NCBI RefSeq assembly: GCF_900104725.1
Contig: NZ_LT629758.1
Span: 9,962,001-10,026,000 of the forward strand
Direction: 5' to 3'
DNA from: Actinoplanes derwentensis
GTDB taxonomy: Bacteria; Actinomycetota; Actinomycetes; Mycobacteriales; Micromonosporaceae
DNA length: 64,000 nt
The notes below the pieces were generated by a model. The model worked only from the letters and a program-made list of their open reading frames with translations. It was not told the DNA's origin and searched no databases. Positions 25,181-33,692 of the stretch are shown in pieces; the first letter of the stretch is position 1; every line of letters starts with the position of its first letter. The position numbers and the translations under genes are program-made.

Positions 25181-27094
25181 ATGAGTCTCGCCCCGTACGG
25201 TCCCGTAGTCCCCACGCCCGGCGCGCTCGGCGTGTTCCGGCCGCTGCCCGCCGACGCGGTCCGGTTCGCCCCGGACGGGCTGCTCGGCGGCTGGCAGGCC
25301 CGCAACATCGCCGCCACCCTGCCACACTGCGTCGACCGGCTCGGCACCTACGGCAACCTGGACAACCTGCGGCGCGTCACCGGTGACAGCGACGCCGGGT
25401 TCCGGGGCTTCTGGTTCGCCGACACCGACGTGCACAAGACCCTGGAAGCGGCGTTCTGGTCCGGCAGCGCCCCGGCCTTCATCGAGACGGCCGCCGCGCT
25501 GCTGGAGAAGGCCCAGGACCCCGACGGCTACCTGAACTCCTACTACCAGGACGCCGCGAACCGCCCGAAACAGTGGGGTGAGCTGCACTTCAGCCACGAG
25601 ATGTACACCGCCGGGCACCTGATCCAGGCGGCTGTGGCGGCAGCGCGTTCCGCGCCCGGCGATGCGGTGGCCCAGCAGGTCGTGTCGGTCGCGCGCCGAT
25701 TCGCCGACCTTCTGGTGCAGCGGTACGAACAGTCGAACGAGGTCGACGGCCACCCGGAGATCGAGACGGCACTGGCCGAGTTGTACCGGGTCACCGGCCA
25801 CCGCCCGTACCTGGACCTGGCCGCCCGTTTCCTCGGCAACCGTGGCCACGGCGTACTCGGGGAGGGGCGTTTCGGGTCCGCGTACTACCAGGACCATGAA
25901 CCGTTGCGTGCGGTCAGCGAGGTGACCGGGCACGTGGTCCGGCAGCTCTACCTGCTGGCGGGAGCGGTCGACGTGGCCGTGGAGACCGGTGACACCGCGT
26001 TGCTGGCCGTGGCCGAACGGCTGTGGGACTCGGCGATCGACAGCCGCACCTACCTGACCGGTGGCCAGGGATCCCGGCACCGGGACGAGGCCTACGGCGA
26101 CGCCTACGAGCTGCCGCCGGACCGCGCCTACGCCGAGACGTGCGCCGCCATCGCCAGTTTCCAACTCGGCTGGCGCCTGCTGCTGGCCACCGGGAACGTC
26201 GCGTACGCCGACGAGATGGAACGCGTACTGCACAACGCGATCGCCGCCAGCACCGCCGTCGACGGCACCGCCTTCTTCTACTCCACCCCACTGCAGCGGC
26301 GTACCGGGCACGACGGTGGCGGGGAGAACGCCCCCGGGCACCGGCTCGACTGGTACGACTGCGCGTGCTGCCCGCCGAACCTGGCCCGGCTGATGGCGTC
26401 GCTGCACACCTACGCGGCGACCGGTGACGACGACGGCCTGCAACTGCACCTGTACGGGACCGGTACGTTCACCACCGGCGTACACACGGTCGAAGTGCGG
26501 ACCACGTATCCATGGGACGAGCAGATCAACGTCACCGTCACGTCGGACTCGGCGAACCCGTGGGCGCTGTCACTGCGGGTTCCGGCCTGGTGCGCCGACG
26601 TCCGCCTCACGATCAACGGGACTCCGGCCCCGGGCCGCTCCCAGGTCCACGACGGCTACCTGCGCCTGCACCGGATCTGGCATGCCGGTGACCAGGTCGT
26701 CCTCACGCTGGCCATGCCGGCTCGGCTGGTCGCCGCCCATCCGCGGGTCGACGCGGTCCGGGGCGCCGCCGCCCTGGTCCGGGGGCCGCTGGTCTACTGC
26801 CTCGAACACGCCGACACGACCGGCTCGCTCTTCGAGGACCTCGAACTCGACCCGGCGGCCCCGATCTCCGTCGCGTACCACAGCAGTGGACTGTCGCCGG
26901 TCACGCTGCGGGTTCGGGTACGCGTACGGCCGCTGGGGAATGTCGCTCTTTATCGCGATCTCGGCAGCACCGCGGCGGGGGCGGCGACCGCGACCGTCAC
27001 CGCCATCCCCTACTTCCTGTGGGCCAACCGAGAGCCGGGCCCGATGCGGGTCTGGATCCCCCTCGTACCGCATTTCGTGCCGCAGGAGGACTAA
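25181..27094 (+). CDS. GH127 beta-L-arabinofuranosidase-like enzyme
   Basis: 637 aa, no signal peptide, so intracellular. It matches GH127 (formerly DUF1680): GLLGGWQARNIAATLPHCVD, GTYGNLDNLRRV, VHKTLEAAFW, YLTGGQGSRHRDEAYGDAYELP and the metal/nucleophile cluster DWYDCACCPPNLARLMASL with Cys394, Cys396 and Cys397. In characterised GH127 a zinc-bound Cys is the nucleophile and a nearby Glu is a ligand. Family members release L-arabinofuranose from hydroxyproline-linked or oligomeric arabinosides. Eleven bases after the permease, with AAGGA upstream: imported oligosaccharides are its likely substrate. Confidence 0.92.
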   Translation: MSLAPYGPVVPTPGALGVFRPLPADAVRFAPDGLLGGWQARNIAATLPHCVDRLGTYGNLDNLRRVTGDSDAGFRGFWFADTDVHKTLEAAFWSGSAPAFIETAAALLEKAQDPDGYLNSYYQDAANRPKQWGELHFSHEMYTAGHLIQAAVAAARSAPGDAVAQQVVSVARRFADLLVQRYEQSNEVDGHPEIETALAELYRVTGHRPYLDLAARFLGNRGHGVLGEGRFGSAYYQDHEPLRAVSEVTGHVVRQLYLLAGAVDVAVETGDTALLAVAERLWDSAIDSRTYLTGGQGSRHRDEAYGDAYELPPDRAYAETCAAIASFQLGWRLLLATGNVAYADEMERVLHNAIAASTAVDGTAFFYSTPLQRRTGHDGGGENAPGHRLDWYDCACCPPNLARLMASLHTYAATGDDDGLQLHLYGTGTFTTGVHTVEVRTTYPWDEQINVTVTSDSANPWALSLRVPAWCADVRLTINGTPAPGRSQVHDGYLRLHRIWHAGDQVVLTLAMPARLVAAHPRVDAVRGAAALVRGPLVYCLEHADTTGSLFEDLELDPAAPISVAYHSSGLSPVTLRVRVRVRPLGNVALYRDLGSTAAGAATATVTAIPYFLWANREPGPMRVWIPLVPHFVPQED

Positions 27095-27123
27095 CCGTCC
27101 ATCATCCCCACCGAGGTGAAACC

Positions 27124-28806
27124 GTGCGCAGACTCACCGCTCTGTTACTGGTCGTCGCCGGGCTGGCCGTCCCCAGCCCGGCGCAGGCCGCCGGAAACAC
27201 CCTCACCGTCGACGTCGGCACCGTCGTCCGGCCGGTCACGCACGTCGCGTCCGGCGGCCTCTACGCCACCGACATCGGCACCAAACCGCCGCTGGAGCAG
27301 ATGTACCCGCTCCGGCTCAACCACCTGACCCAACCGCCGCCCGGCGTGCAACAGCTCGGCAACGGCGCGACCACCCCCTGCTGCGACGGCCTGCTCGCCG
27401 CCGGCAAGGTCACCAGCGCGGGTGCCCAGCAGTTCTGGCGGCTGCCCGACATCTACAAGGACTTCCCCTACCGGTGGGTGAGCTGGGCCGACTGGGAGTC
27501 GAAGGTCCGCACCATGGTCAACGCCCGGCTGGCCGCCGGGACCACCACCAACGTCGACGGCTACGAGCTGTGGAACGAACCCGACTGGACCTGGAACACC
27601 AGTGCCGCCGGTACGTTCGACGCCGGGTGGACCCGCACCCACCGCCTGATCCGCACGCTCGACACGGTCACCCCGATCGTCGGGCCCAGTCACGCCGTCT
27701 ACAACCACGACTGGATGGTCGGTTTCCTCACCAACGCCCGGGACACCGCCACCCTCCCGGACGTGATCGTCTGGCATGAACTGGACAACGACTCGTACCT
27801 GAACGTGCAGGCGCACGTCGCCGACTACCGGGCCGTCGAGTCGTCGCTCGGCATCTCGCCGCGTCCCATCTCGATCAACGAGTACGCGTCGCCGTCCCAG
27901 GTCGACATCCCCAGCGTCTCGGTGCACTACATGGCGGTCTTCGAACGGCACGGGATCCGGTCGGCGGAGCGCGCCTACTGGTACGAGGCGGGCACCCTCA
28001 ACGGGCTGCTCCACAACAACCTGCCGACGTCGTCGTACTGGACCTACAAGTGGTACGGCGACCAGTCCGGCAACGTCGTTCGTACCACGCCCGGATCCTG
28101 GTTGGAGGGTGTCGCCGCGTACGACAGCACCCGCAAGATCGTGAACGTGGTGTTCGGCGGGGACAGCGGCGACAACACCGTCCGGGTCACCGGGCTCGGG
28201 GCACTCGGTACGCAGGTGCGCGCCACGGTGGTACGCAGCGGCATCACCGGCCGTACCACGAATCAGAGCGCGCCGATCGCGGTGTCGTCGGGCACCTACC
28301 CGGTGTCCGGTGGCGCGATCAGTGTGCCGGTGACCGGGATGCACGCGTGGGACTCCTACCAGCTGCTGGTCACCCCGACCTCGGGCGTGCCGGCCTGGCA
28401 GCAGCGGTACGAGGCGGAGAACGCCACCGTCGTCAACGCCGGCCGGTTCTCGTCCGGGTCGGCGTCCAACGGCGGCTACGTCGGGCAGATCGACGGCTCG
28501 GCGAACCCGCGCAACCAGTCGTTCGTCGACTTCCTGGTCAACGTGCCCGCCGCCCGTGGTTACGCGCTGACCATCGGGTACGCGAACGGCACCGGCGCCA
28601 CCGCCACGCAGGGCCTCGCCTACAACGGCAGCGCCTGGCAGACCGTCAGCTATCCGGCGACCGCGGCATGGGGTGTCTTCGGCTCCACGATCAGCACATC
28701 GGTGACGTTACGGGCCGGCTGGAACATGATCCGCCTGGCCAAGGGCTCCCCGGGCCTGACCGCCGCCACCGGTTACGCCGAACTGGACTACATCAACTTG
28801 ACGTAG
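27124..28806 (+). CDS. Secreted GH-A glycosidase with C-terminal CBM35-like domain
   Basis: 560 aa, GTG start with GAGGTGA upstream. Signal VRRLTALLLVVAGLAVPSPAQA. The TIM-barrel region (about 30-340) has acid/base Glu in YELWNEPDWTWNTS and nucleophile Glu in PISINEYASPSQ. PDVIVWHELDND and YWYEAGTLNGLLHNN mirror the barrel of the 1182-aa protein, so the two are paralogues. A beta-sandwich follows, then a CBM35-like domain from QRYEAENATVVNAGRFSSGS to the end. Last gene of the LacI-controlled operon. The barrel is GH39-like; the specificity is inferred as arabinoside or xyloside. Confidence 0.85.
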   Translation: MRRLTALLLVVAGLAVPSPAQAAGNTLTVDVGTVVRPVTHVASGGLYATDIGTKPPLEQMYPLRLNHLTQPPPGVQQLGNGATTPCCDGLLAAGKVTSAGAQQFWRLPDIYKDFPYRWVSWADWESKVRTMVNARLAAGTTTNVDGYELWNEPDWTWNTSAAGTFDAGWTRTHRLIRTLDTVTPIVGPSHAVYNHDWMVGFLTNARDTATLPDVIVWHELDNDSYLNVQAHVADYRAVESSLGISPRPISINEYASPSQVDIPSVSVHYMAVFERHGIRSAERAYWYEAGTLNGLLHNNLPTSSYWTYKWYGDQSGNVVRTTPGSWLEGVAAYDSTRKIVNVVFGGDSGDNTVRVTGLGALGTQVRATVVRSGITGRTTNQSAPIAVSSGTYPVSGGAISVPVTGMHAWDSYQLLVTPTSGVPAWQQRYEAENATVVNAGRFSSGSASNGGYVGQIDGSANPRNQSFVDFLVNVPAARGYALTIGYANGTGATATQGLAYNGSAWQTVSYPATAAWGVFGSTISTSVTLRAGWNMIRLAKGSPGLTAATGYAELDYINLT

Positions 28807-28835
28807 CCCGCCACGGCTCGCTGGTGTCCCGGGCA

Positions 28836-28878
28836 GTGTGGTGAGCCGGGGTTCGAATCGAACCGCGACTCACCACAC
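28836..28878. terminator. Bidirectional hairpin between convergent operons
   Basis: GTGTGGTGAG (28836-28845) pairs with CTCACCACAC (28869-28878), and inside it GGTTCGA-A-TCGAACC (28850-28864) forms a second perfect stem. It separates the + strand glycosidase operon from the - strand pectate lyase. Confidence 0.8.
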
Positions 28879-28896
28879 AGCGGGGACGTCGGCCGC

Positions 28897-30351
28897 CTAG
28901 GTGCCGATGTTGGCCTGAGGGCCGGCGTAGGTGCGCAGCAGCGCGGGGACGTCGGCTGCGGCATCCAGGGTGTACGAGTAGAAGCTGCCCGGTGTGAACG
29001 CCGAGCCACTCGTCACCTGGTTGCCGGTGCAGCTGACCAGGATGCTGCCGCTCTGCCGGAGCTGGGCGGTCGCGTCGGGGTAGAACGGGTCCTTGACGCT
29101 CTGGAAGTAGCTGTTCTCCAGGACCATCTTCGTACTGCCACGGGAGTAGTTGCCGTACCCGGTGATGTTCTGCAGGTAGTTGTTGTAGAGGTGCGCGTAG
29201 GCGACGTTGTCGGTGCTCGGGTTGCGCTGGCCGGTGTCGTGGATCCAGTTGTGGTGGATCGTCATGCGGGCGGTGACGTTGTCGGTCCAGCCGATGCCGA
29301 ACGCCTTGTTGCCCTGGGCCAGAACGTTCCACGACACCGTCAGGTACGTGGTGTCCTTGCGCGAGTCGATCAGCCCGTCGTTCATCCGGGTGATCAGGTT
29401 GTGGTCGATCCAGATGTGATCAGCGGTGTCCATCTGGATGCCGTCGTAGTCGTACACGTCGTCACCCGGGTCGTCGTCGGCCATCCTGGTGTCCCGGATG
29501 GTCAGGTTCCGGATGATCACGTTGCGGGTGCCGGCGCCCAGGAAGAAGCCGCCGCCGACGATCTGGCCGCTCGTGCCGACGCCGACGATCGTCTTGTTCG
29601 AGGTCACCGGGATCTCGGTGCCGAGCGGGCTGATGGTGATCGCCGCACCCACCCGGATCACGTACGAGCCGGACATCGCGGCGTAGCGGGCCAGGTCGGC
29701 CTGGGTGGTGACGGTGACCGTGGTACCGCCCGCACCGCCGGTGGTGCCGCCGCCGGTCGACGCGAAACCGTCCGGGGCCGTCGGCCAGGTGCGTCCGGCC
29801 GTCGACACGAACGCCCACTGCTTGTTGGTGTTGGCGGTGCAGGTCTCCTGGATGATCGCGCCGCCTGAGGTGGTGGAGGCGTCTTTGTCGGAGATGCAGA
29901 GGCCGCTGTTCACGTTGACGAGTTGGTAGGTGTTGGTGCCGCTGGCGGTGAGTGTCCATTGTTGGTTGGCTTGACTGGATACACATGTGTATTGCTGGAG
30001 TTGAGTGCCGGAGGTGGTGGACCAGTCGGGGACGTCGACGCACTTGCCGCTGTTGACGTTCTTGATCAGGTAGGCCGAGCCGGAGGCGACCAGGGTGAAC
30101 TGTTGCCAGTTCGCGTTGTCGGTGCAGCCCCACTGCTGGAGCAGGGCGCCGTTCGCGGTGGACGCGGCGGGCACGTCCAGGCACATGCCGCTCTTGGTGA
30201 CTTTCAGCTGGTAGGTGACTCCGGTGGACGGCGCGGCAGCGGCCGGCGACGGGGTGGACCCGACCAGGACGGCCGCGCCCAGCAGCAGGGCCGCGAACAA
30301 TCCGCGGGCCGGCGTGCGAGAGGCGCTTCGCGGTTCGGTTCGTCTGCGCAT
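28897..30351 (-). CDS. Secreted pectate lyase (PL1) with N-terminal CBM13
   Basis: 484 aa. Signal peptide (about 1-40) and a ricin B-type beta-trefoil CBM13 (about 45-185) with three repeats, each with a QQW or KQW motif. The PL1 parallel beta-helix spans about 215-484. Lyase evidence: NKTIVGVGTSGQIVGGG, NVIIRNLTIRDT, DYDGIQMDTADHIWIDHNLI (calcium Asp), DGLIDSRKDTTYLTVSWNVL and the ASN-ladder segment MTIHHNWIHDTGQRNPSTDN. PL1 cleaves polygalacturonate by calcium-dependent beta-elimination. It begins three bases after the pectinesterase stop; the two trefoil regions are nearly identical in DNA. Confidence 0.95.
   Translation of the reverse strand: MRRRTEPRSASRTPARGLFAALLLGAAVLVGSTPSPAAAAPSTGVTYQLKVTKSGMCLDVPAASTANGALLQQWGCTDNANWQQFTLVASGSAYLIKNVNSGKCVDVPDWSTTSGTQLQQYTCVSSQANQQWTLTASGTNTYQLVNVNSGLCISDKDASTTSGGAIIQETCTANTNKQWAFVSTAGRTWPTAPDGFASTGGGTTGGAGGTTVTVTTQADLARYAAMSGSYVIRVGAAITISPLGTEIPVTSNKTIVGVGTSGQIVGGGFFLGAGTRNVIIRNLTIRDTRMADDDPGDDVYDYDGIQMDTADHIWIDHNLITRMNDGLIDSRKDTTYLTVSWNVLAQGNKAFGIGWTDNVTARMTIHHNWIHDTGQRNPSTDNVAYAHLYNNYLQNITGYGNYSRGSTKMVLENSYFQSVKDPFYPDATAQLRQSGSILVSCTGNQVTSGSAFTPGSFYSYTLDAAADVPALLRTYAGPQANIGT
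29807..30262 (-). repeat. CBM13-coding repeat, copy A
   Basis: This 456-bp stretch and 31241-31696 are nearly identical and collinear without indels by eye. They encode the signal-proximal trefoil of the pectate lyase and the pectinesterase. Silent sites match almost everywhere, pointing to recent duplication or gene conversion. Confidence 0.85.
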
Positions 30352-30354
30352 CGG

Positions 30355-31743
30355 TCAGCCCACCGGATTCCAGCCGTCGGAGCCCGCGAGATATCTCTGC
30401 GGGGTGTGACTGGCGGCCGTCGCATCGCTCATCTGCGGCCGGTTGCTGTTCTGGGTGGCGCCGGAGCCGGTGTTCTTGTATTCGAAGAAGCGGGCGTTCT
30501 TCCACGAGTTGGACGACATGTCGGTCCACGGCTGCGCGGTCGCGATCGTGGCGCTCAGACTGGTCTCCCGATAGAGCACCTGCGCGTCGGCGCCCCACGG
30601 GCGGCCCAGCTGGGTGGTGTTGCTGGTCGCGCCGGTCACCGCGCACTTGTAGAAGAGGAAGCCGTATGCGGTGGCGGCATCGGTCTTGGCCGCCGTGATC
30701 GGGCCGCCGGTACTGCGTTTCTGGTAGATCGCCGTGTTGTTGAAGACCGCGGTGCCGCTGCCGAAGATGAAGTCGACGGTGCCTTCGACGTAGCTGTTCC
30801 TGACGTAGTGCCGGTAGTTGTTGACCAGCAGGGTGTCCTGGGCACCGAGGAACCGCACGTTGTCGAAGACCGACCGGTCGCCGTTGAGGTTCGCGGCCAC
30901 CGCCTGACTGCCTTCGCCGTAGTCGTTGGACAGGGTCAGGTTGGTGGCGGCGAAGTTCGCGCCGTTCACGAAGACGGTGGCACTGCCCGACGTGCCGTAA
31001 CCACCGGCTGAACTGTGGTTGTTGACGATCACCGTCTGGCTCGCCGACGAGCCGAGACCCTGCAGCGTGACGTACGGCTTGTTCGACGGGATCGTGACGA
31101 TCTCCCGGTAGGTGCCCGCCTTGATGGTGATGGTGCGCCGGGTGGTGTTGTTCGCCGGGACGGCGTCGATCGCGGCCTGCACGGTGGTGTACTGGCCGGT
31201 GCCGTCGGAGGCGACGGTCGCCGCGGCAGTGCTGCCGGTGACGAACGCCCACTGCTTGTTGGTGTTGGCGGTGCAGGTCTCCTGGATGATCGCGCCGCCT
31301 GAGGTGGTGGAGGCGTCTTTGTCGGAGATGCAGAGGCCGCTGTTGTTGTTGACGAGTTGGTAGGTGTTGGTGCCACTCGCTACGAGTGTCCATTGTTGGT
31401 TGGCTTGACTGGATACGCATGTGTATTGCTGGAGTTGAGTGCCGGAGGTGGTGGACCAGTCGGGGACGTCGACGCATTTGCCGCTGTTGACGTTTTTGAT
31501 CAGGTAGGCCGAGCCGGAGGCGACGAGGGTGAACTGTTGCCAGGTGGAGCCGGTGGTGCATCCCCACTGCTGGAGCAGGGCGCCGTTCGCGGTGGACGCG
31601 GCGGGGACGTCCAGGCACATGCCGCTCTTGGTGACTTTCAGCTGGTAGGTGACTCCGGCCGAGGGTGCGGCGGCGGCCGGCGACGGGGTGGACCCGGCTA
31701 TCACCGCCGAGGTCAGGAGCAGGACTGCGAAGAGCCTTCGCAT
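30355..31743 (-). CDS. Secreted pectin methylesterase (CE8) with N-terminal CBM13
   Basis: 462 aa. Signal peptide (about 1-26), CBM13 beta-trefoil (about 30-165), then a CE8 right-handed beta-helix. Landmarks: GQYTTVQAAIDAVP, TIKAGTYREIVTIP, the oxyanion and catalytic region DNVRFLGAQDTLLV (first Asp), RNSYVEGTVDFIFGSGTAVF (nucleophile Asp) and TQLGRPWGADAQVLY (Arg). It removes methyl esters so that the downstream pectate lyase can act. Part of a minus-strand series after the second ABC transporter, from which it is separated by 169 bases with hairpin repeats. Confidence 0.95.
   Translation of the reverse strand: MRRLFAVLLLTSAVIAGSTPSPAAAAPSAGVTYQLKVTKSGMCLDVPAASTANGALLQQWGCTTGSTWQQFTLVASGSAYLIKNVNSGKCVDVPDWSTTSGTQLQQYTCVSSQANQQWTLVASGTNTYQLVNNNSGLCISDKDASTTSGGAIIQETCTANTNKQWAFVTGSTAAATVASDGTGQYTTVQAAIDAVPANNTTRRTITIKAGTYREIVTIPSNKPYVTLQGLGSSASQTVIVNNHSSAGGYGTSGSATVFVNGANFAATNLTLSNDYGEGSQAVAANLNGDRSVFDNVRFLGAQDTLLVNNYRHYVRNSYVEGTVDFIFGSGTAVFNNTAIYQKRSTGGPITAAKTDAATAYGFLFYKCAVTGATSNTTQLGRPWGADAQVLYRETSLSATIATAQPWTDMSSNSWKNARFFEYKNTGSGATQNSNRPQMSDATAASHTPQRYLAGSDGWNPVG
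31241..31696 (-). repeat. CBM13-coding repeat, copy B
   Basis: Partner of 29807-30262. The core 418 bp (31241-31658 against 29807-30224) aligns without gaps. Confidence 0.85.
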
Positions 31744-31768
31744 GATGGGGATCCTTCCGTGGGGGACA

Positions 31769-31850
31769 CCGCCGGGGGATCGGCGGCGGTGGTGCCGGCC
31801 GCCGGGATCGGCGGTCGTGGCGACCGCCGGGGGATCGGCGGTCGTGGCAG
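31769..31850. repeat. Three tandem hairpin-forming repeats before the pectinesterase
   Basis: Units 31769-31798, 31799-31823 and 31824-31850 share CCGCCGGG, GATCGGCGG and a GGT(C)GTGG tail; each can fold on CCGCC/GGCGG. They lie in the leader of the pectinesterase gene, after the upstream permease. Possible roles are processing or attenuation. Confidence 0.7.
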
Positions 31851-31912
31851 CCGTCCGGGGAAGGGCGGCGCCGGCTGAGAATGCGGTTCTCGGTGTTCCC
31901 GTTGGCCCGGGT

Positions 31913-32803
31913 CTATCGCAATCCGGTGGTGGCGATGCCTTTCACGAGGTGTTTCTGTCCGGCGATGAAGAAGCCGATGACCGGGGCCAGCGACACGAAC
32001 GACATGGCGAACATCTCGCCCCACATGCTCTGGCCCTCGGAGTCCATGAACTGCCGGAGTGCCAGCGGCACCGTGTAGAGCTCCGGGTCGGTGAGGTAGA
32101 GCAGCGGGCCGAAGAACTCGTTCCACACCGAGATGAAGGTGAAGATCGCGGTGGTGGCGAACGCCGGCCGGCACAGCGGCAGGACGATCCGCCAGAAGAT
32201 GCCGAACGGGCCACAGCCGTCGATGCGGGCCGCGTCGTCGAGTTCGGTCGGCAGCGACCGCATGAACTGGACCATCAGGAAGATGTAGAACCCGTTGGTC
32301 GCGAGGAAATGCGGAACCAGCAGCGGATAGTACGTGTTGAGCCAGCCCAGTTTGTCGAAGAGCACGTACTGCGGCACGACCAGGACGTGACCGGGCAGCA
32401 TCATCGTGCCGAGCATCATGGCGAAGAACAGCTTGCGGCCGTGGAAACGCAGGCGGGCGAACGCGAACGCGGCCAGCGAGCAGGACAGCAGATTGCCGAT
32501 GATGCTGAGGACCACGATCACCAGGGAGTTGACCAGGTAGATCTCGAACGACTCCCGTAGGGACGTCCAGCCGCGCGCGTAGTTGCCGAACTCCCACACC
32601 GACGGCCACAGCGACTCGTCGGTGAAGACGCTGTTGCTGGGCTTGAAGGAGCTGGAGATCAGCCACAGCAGCGGGTACATCATGATCAGCCCCACCAGGC
32701 ACAGTGCCAGGTGTCTGCCGAACCGTGGGCGGCGCGGCCCCGCATTAGACACCTGAGCTACGGCTGGCCGTGACTCAGCGGTTTTATCGAGCATCAGCGA
32801 CAT
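31913..32803 (-). CDS. Sugar ABC transporter permease (MalG type), second transporter
   Basis: 296 aa, six transmembrane segments, cytoplasmic N-terminus of about 28 residues. The EAA loop is PTELDDAARIDGCGPFGIFW followed by RIVLPLCRPAFATTAIFTFI. GGxPxx-type C-terminus (FIAGQKHLVKGIATTGLR). Third gene of the binding protein-permease-permease operon. No ATPase is encoded. Confidence 0.93.
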   Translation of the reverse strand: MSLMLDKTAESRPAVAQVSNAGPRRPRFGRHLALCLVGLIMMYPLLWLISSSFKPSNSVFTDESLWPSVWEFGNYARGWTSLRESFEIYLVNSLVIVVLSIIGNLLSCSLAAFAFARLRFHGRKLFFAMMLGTMMLPGHVLVVPQYVLFDKLGWLNTYYPLLVPHFLATNGFYIFLMVQFMRSLPTELDDAARIDGCGPFGIFWRIVLPLCRPAFATTAIFTFISVWNEFFGPLLYLTDPELYTVPLALRQFMDSEGQSMWGEMFAMSFVSLAPVIGFFIAGQKHLVKGIATTGLR

Positions 32804-32813
32804 CGAAGCCCCG

Positions 32814-33692
32814 TCAGTTGTCGTAGAAGACCCAGTAACGGGCGGCGAGGAAGTTGATCGCGGTGAATCCAGCGATGATCATCAGGAGCAGCCACGCCAT
32901 CGACGACGCATAACCCATGTCGAACTCGGCGAACCCCTTCTGATACAGGTAGAGGTTGTAGAACAGCGTCGCCTGACCGGGACCGCCGGTGCCGTTGCTG
33001 ATCACGTACCCCTGGGTGAAGGTCTGAAAGGACGCGATCAGCGACTGCACCAGGTTGAAGAAGATGATCGGGCTGAGCAGCGGCACCGTGATCGCCCGGA
33101 ACTGCCGCCACGGCGAGGCGCCGTCCATCGAGGCGGCCTCGTAATACATCGCCGGGATCTGCCGCAGCCCGGCCAGGAAGATCACCATCGGCGAGCCGAA
33201 CGTCCACACGTGCAGCAGGATCAGCGTGCTCAGTGCGTACCGCGGATCGCTCGCCCATCCCGGCCCCTGAATCCCGAACCAGGCCAGGAAATCGTTGACG
33301 ATGCCGTCGTAGGCGAAGATGTACCGCCAGAGCATGACGATCGCGACGCTGCCGCCCAGCAACGACGGCAGGTAGTAGACACTCCGGTAGATCGCCAGGC
33401 CGCGCACCCCACGGTCGAGCACCATCGCGACGGCCAGGGCCACGATCAGGGACATCGGCACCGACACCACCGTGTAGACGACCGTGACCTTCAGCGACTG
33501 GTGCAGGGTCGTATCGCCGAGCATCTCCCGGAAGTTCGCCAGCCCGGCCCAGCGCGGCGGGGTGAGCAGGTCGTAGTCGGTGAACGCCAGATAGAGCGAC
33601 GCGAAGAACGGGGCGATCATGAAAAGCGTCCCGGCGAACCAGGGCAGCAGGAACAGGTAACCGGCCCGGTCCTGGCGCACCGCAGCGGTCAT
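32814..33692 (-). CDS. Sugar ABC transporter permease (MalF type), second transporter
   Basis: 292 aa with six transmembrane segments. YLFLLPWFAGTLFMIAPFFA opens the first. The EAA motif MYYEAASMDGASPWRQFRAI is followed by TVPLLSPIIFFNLVQSLIAS. Its start overlaps the binding-protein stop by one base, so translation is coupled. Confidence 0.93.
   Translation of the reverse strand: MTAAVRQDRAGYLFLLPWFAGTLFMIAPFFASLYLAFTDYDLLTPPRWAGLANFREMLGDTTLHQSLKVTVVYTVVSVPMSLIVALAVAMVLDRGVRGLAIYRSVYYLPSLLGGSVAIVMLWRYIFAYDGIVNDFLAWFGIQGPGWASDPRYALSTLILLHVWTFGSPMVIFLAGLRQIPAMYYEAASMDGASPWRQFRAITVPLLSPIIFFNLVQSLIASFQTFTQGYVISNGTGGPGQATLFYNLYLYQKGFAEFDMGYASSMAWLLLMIIAGFTAINFLAARYWVFYDN

Noticed and set aside
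28850..28864. tRNA T-arm-like GGTTCGAATCGAACC
   Set aside because: No anticodon or acceptor stem can be built around it; it is the inner stem of a terminator hairpin between convergent operons.
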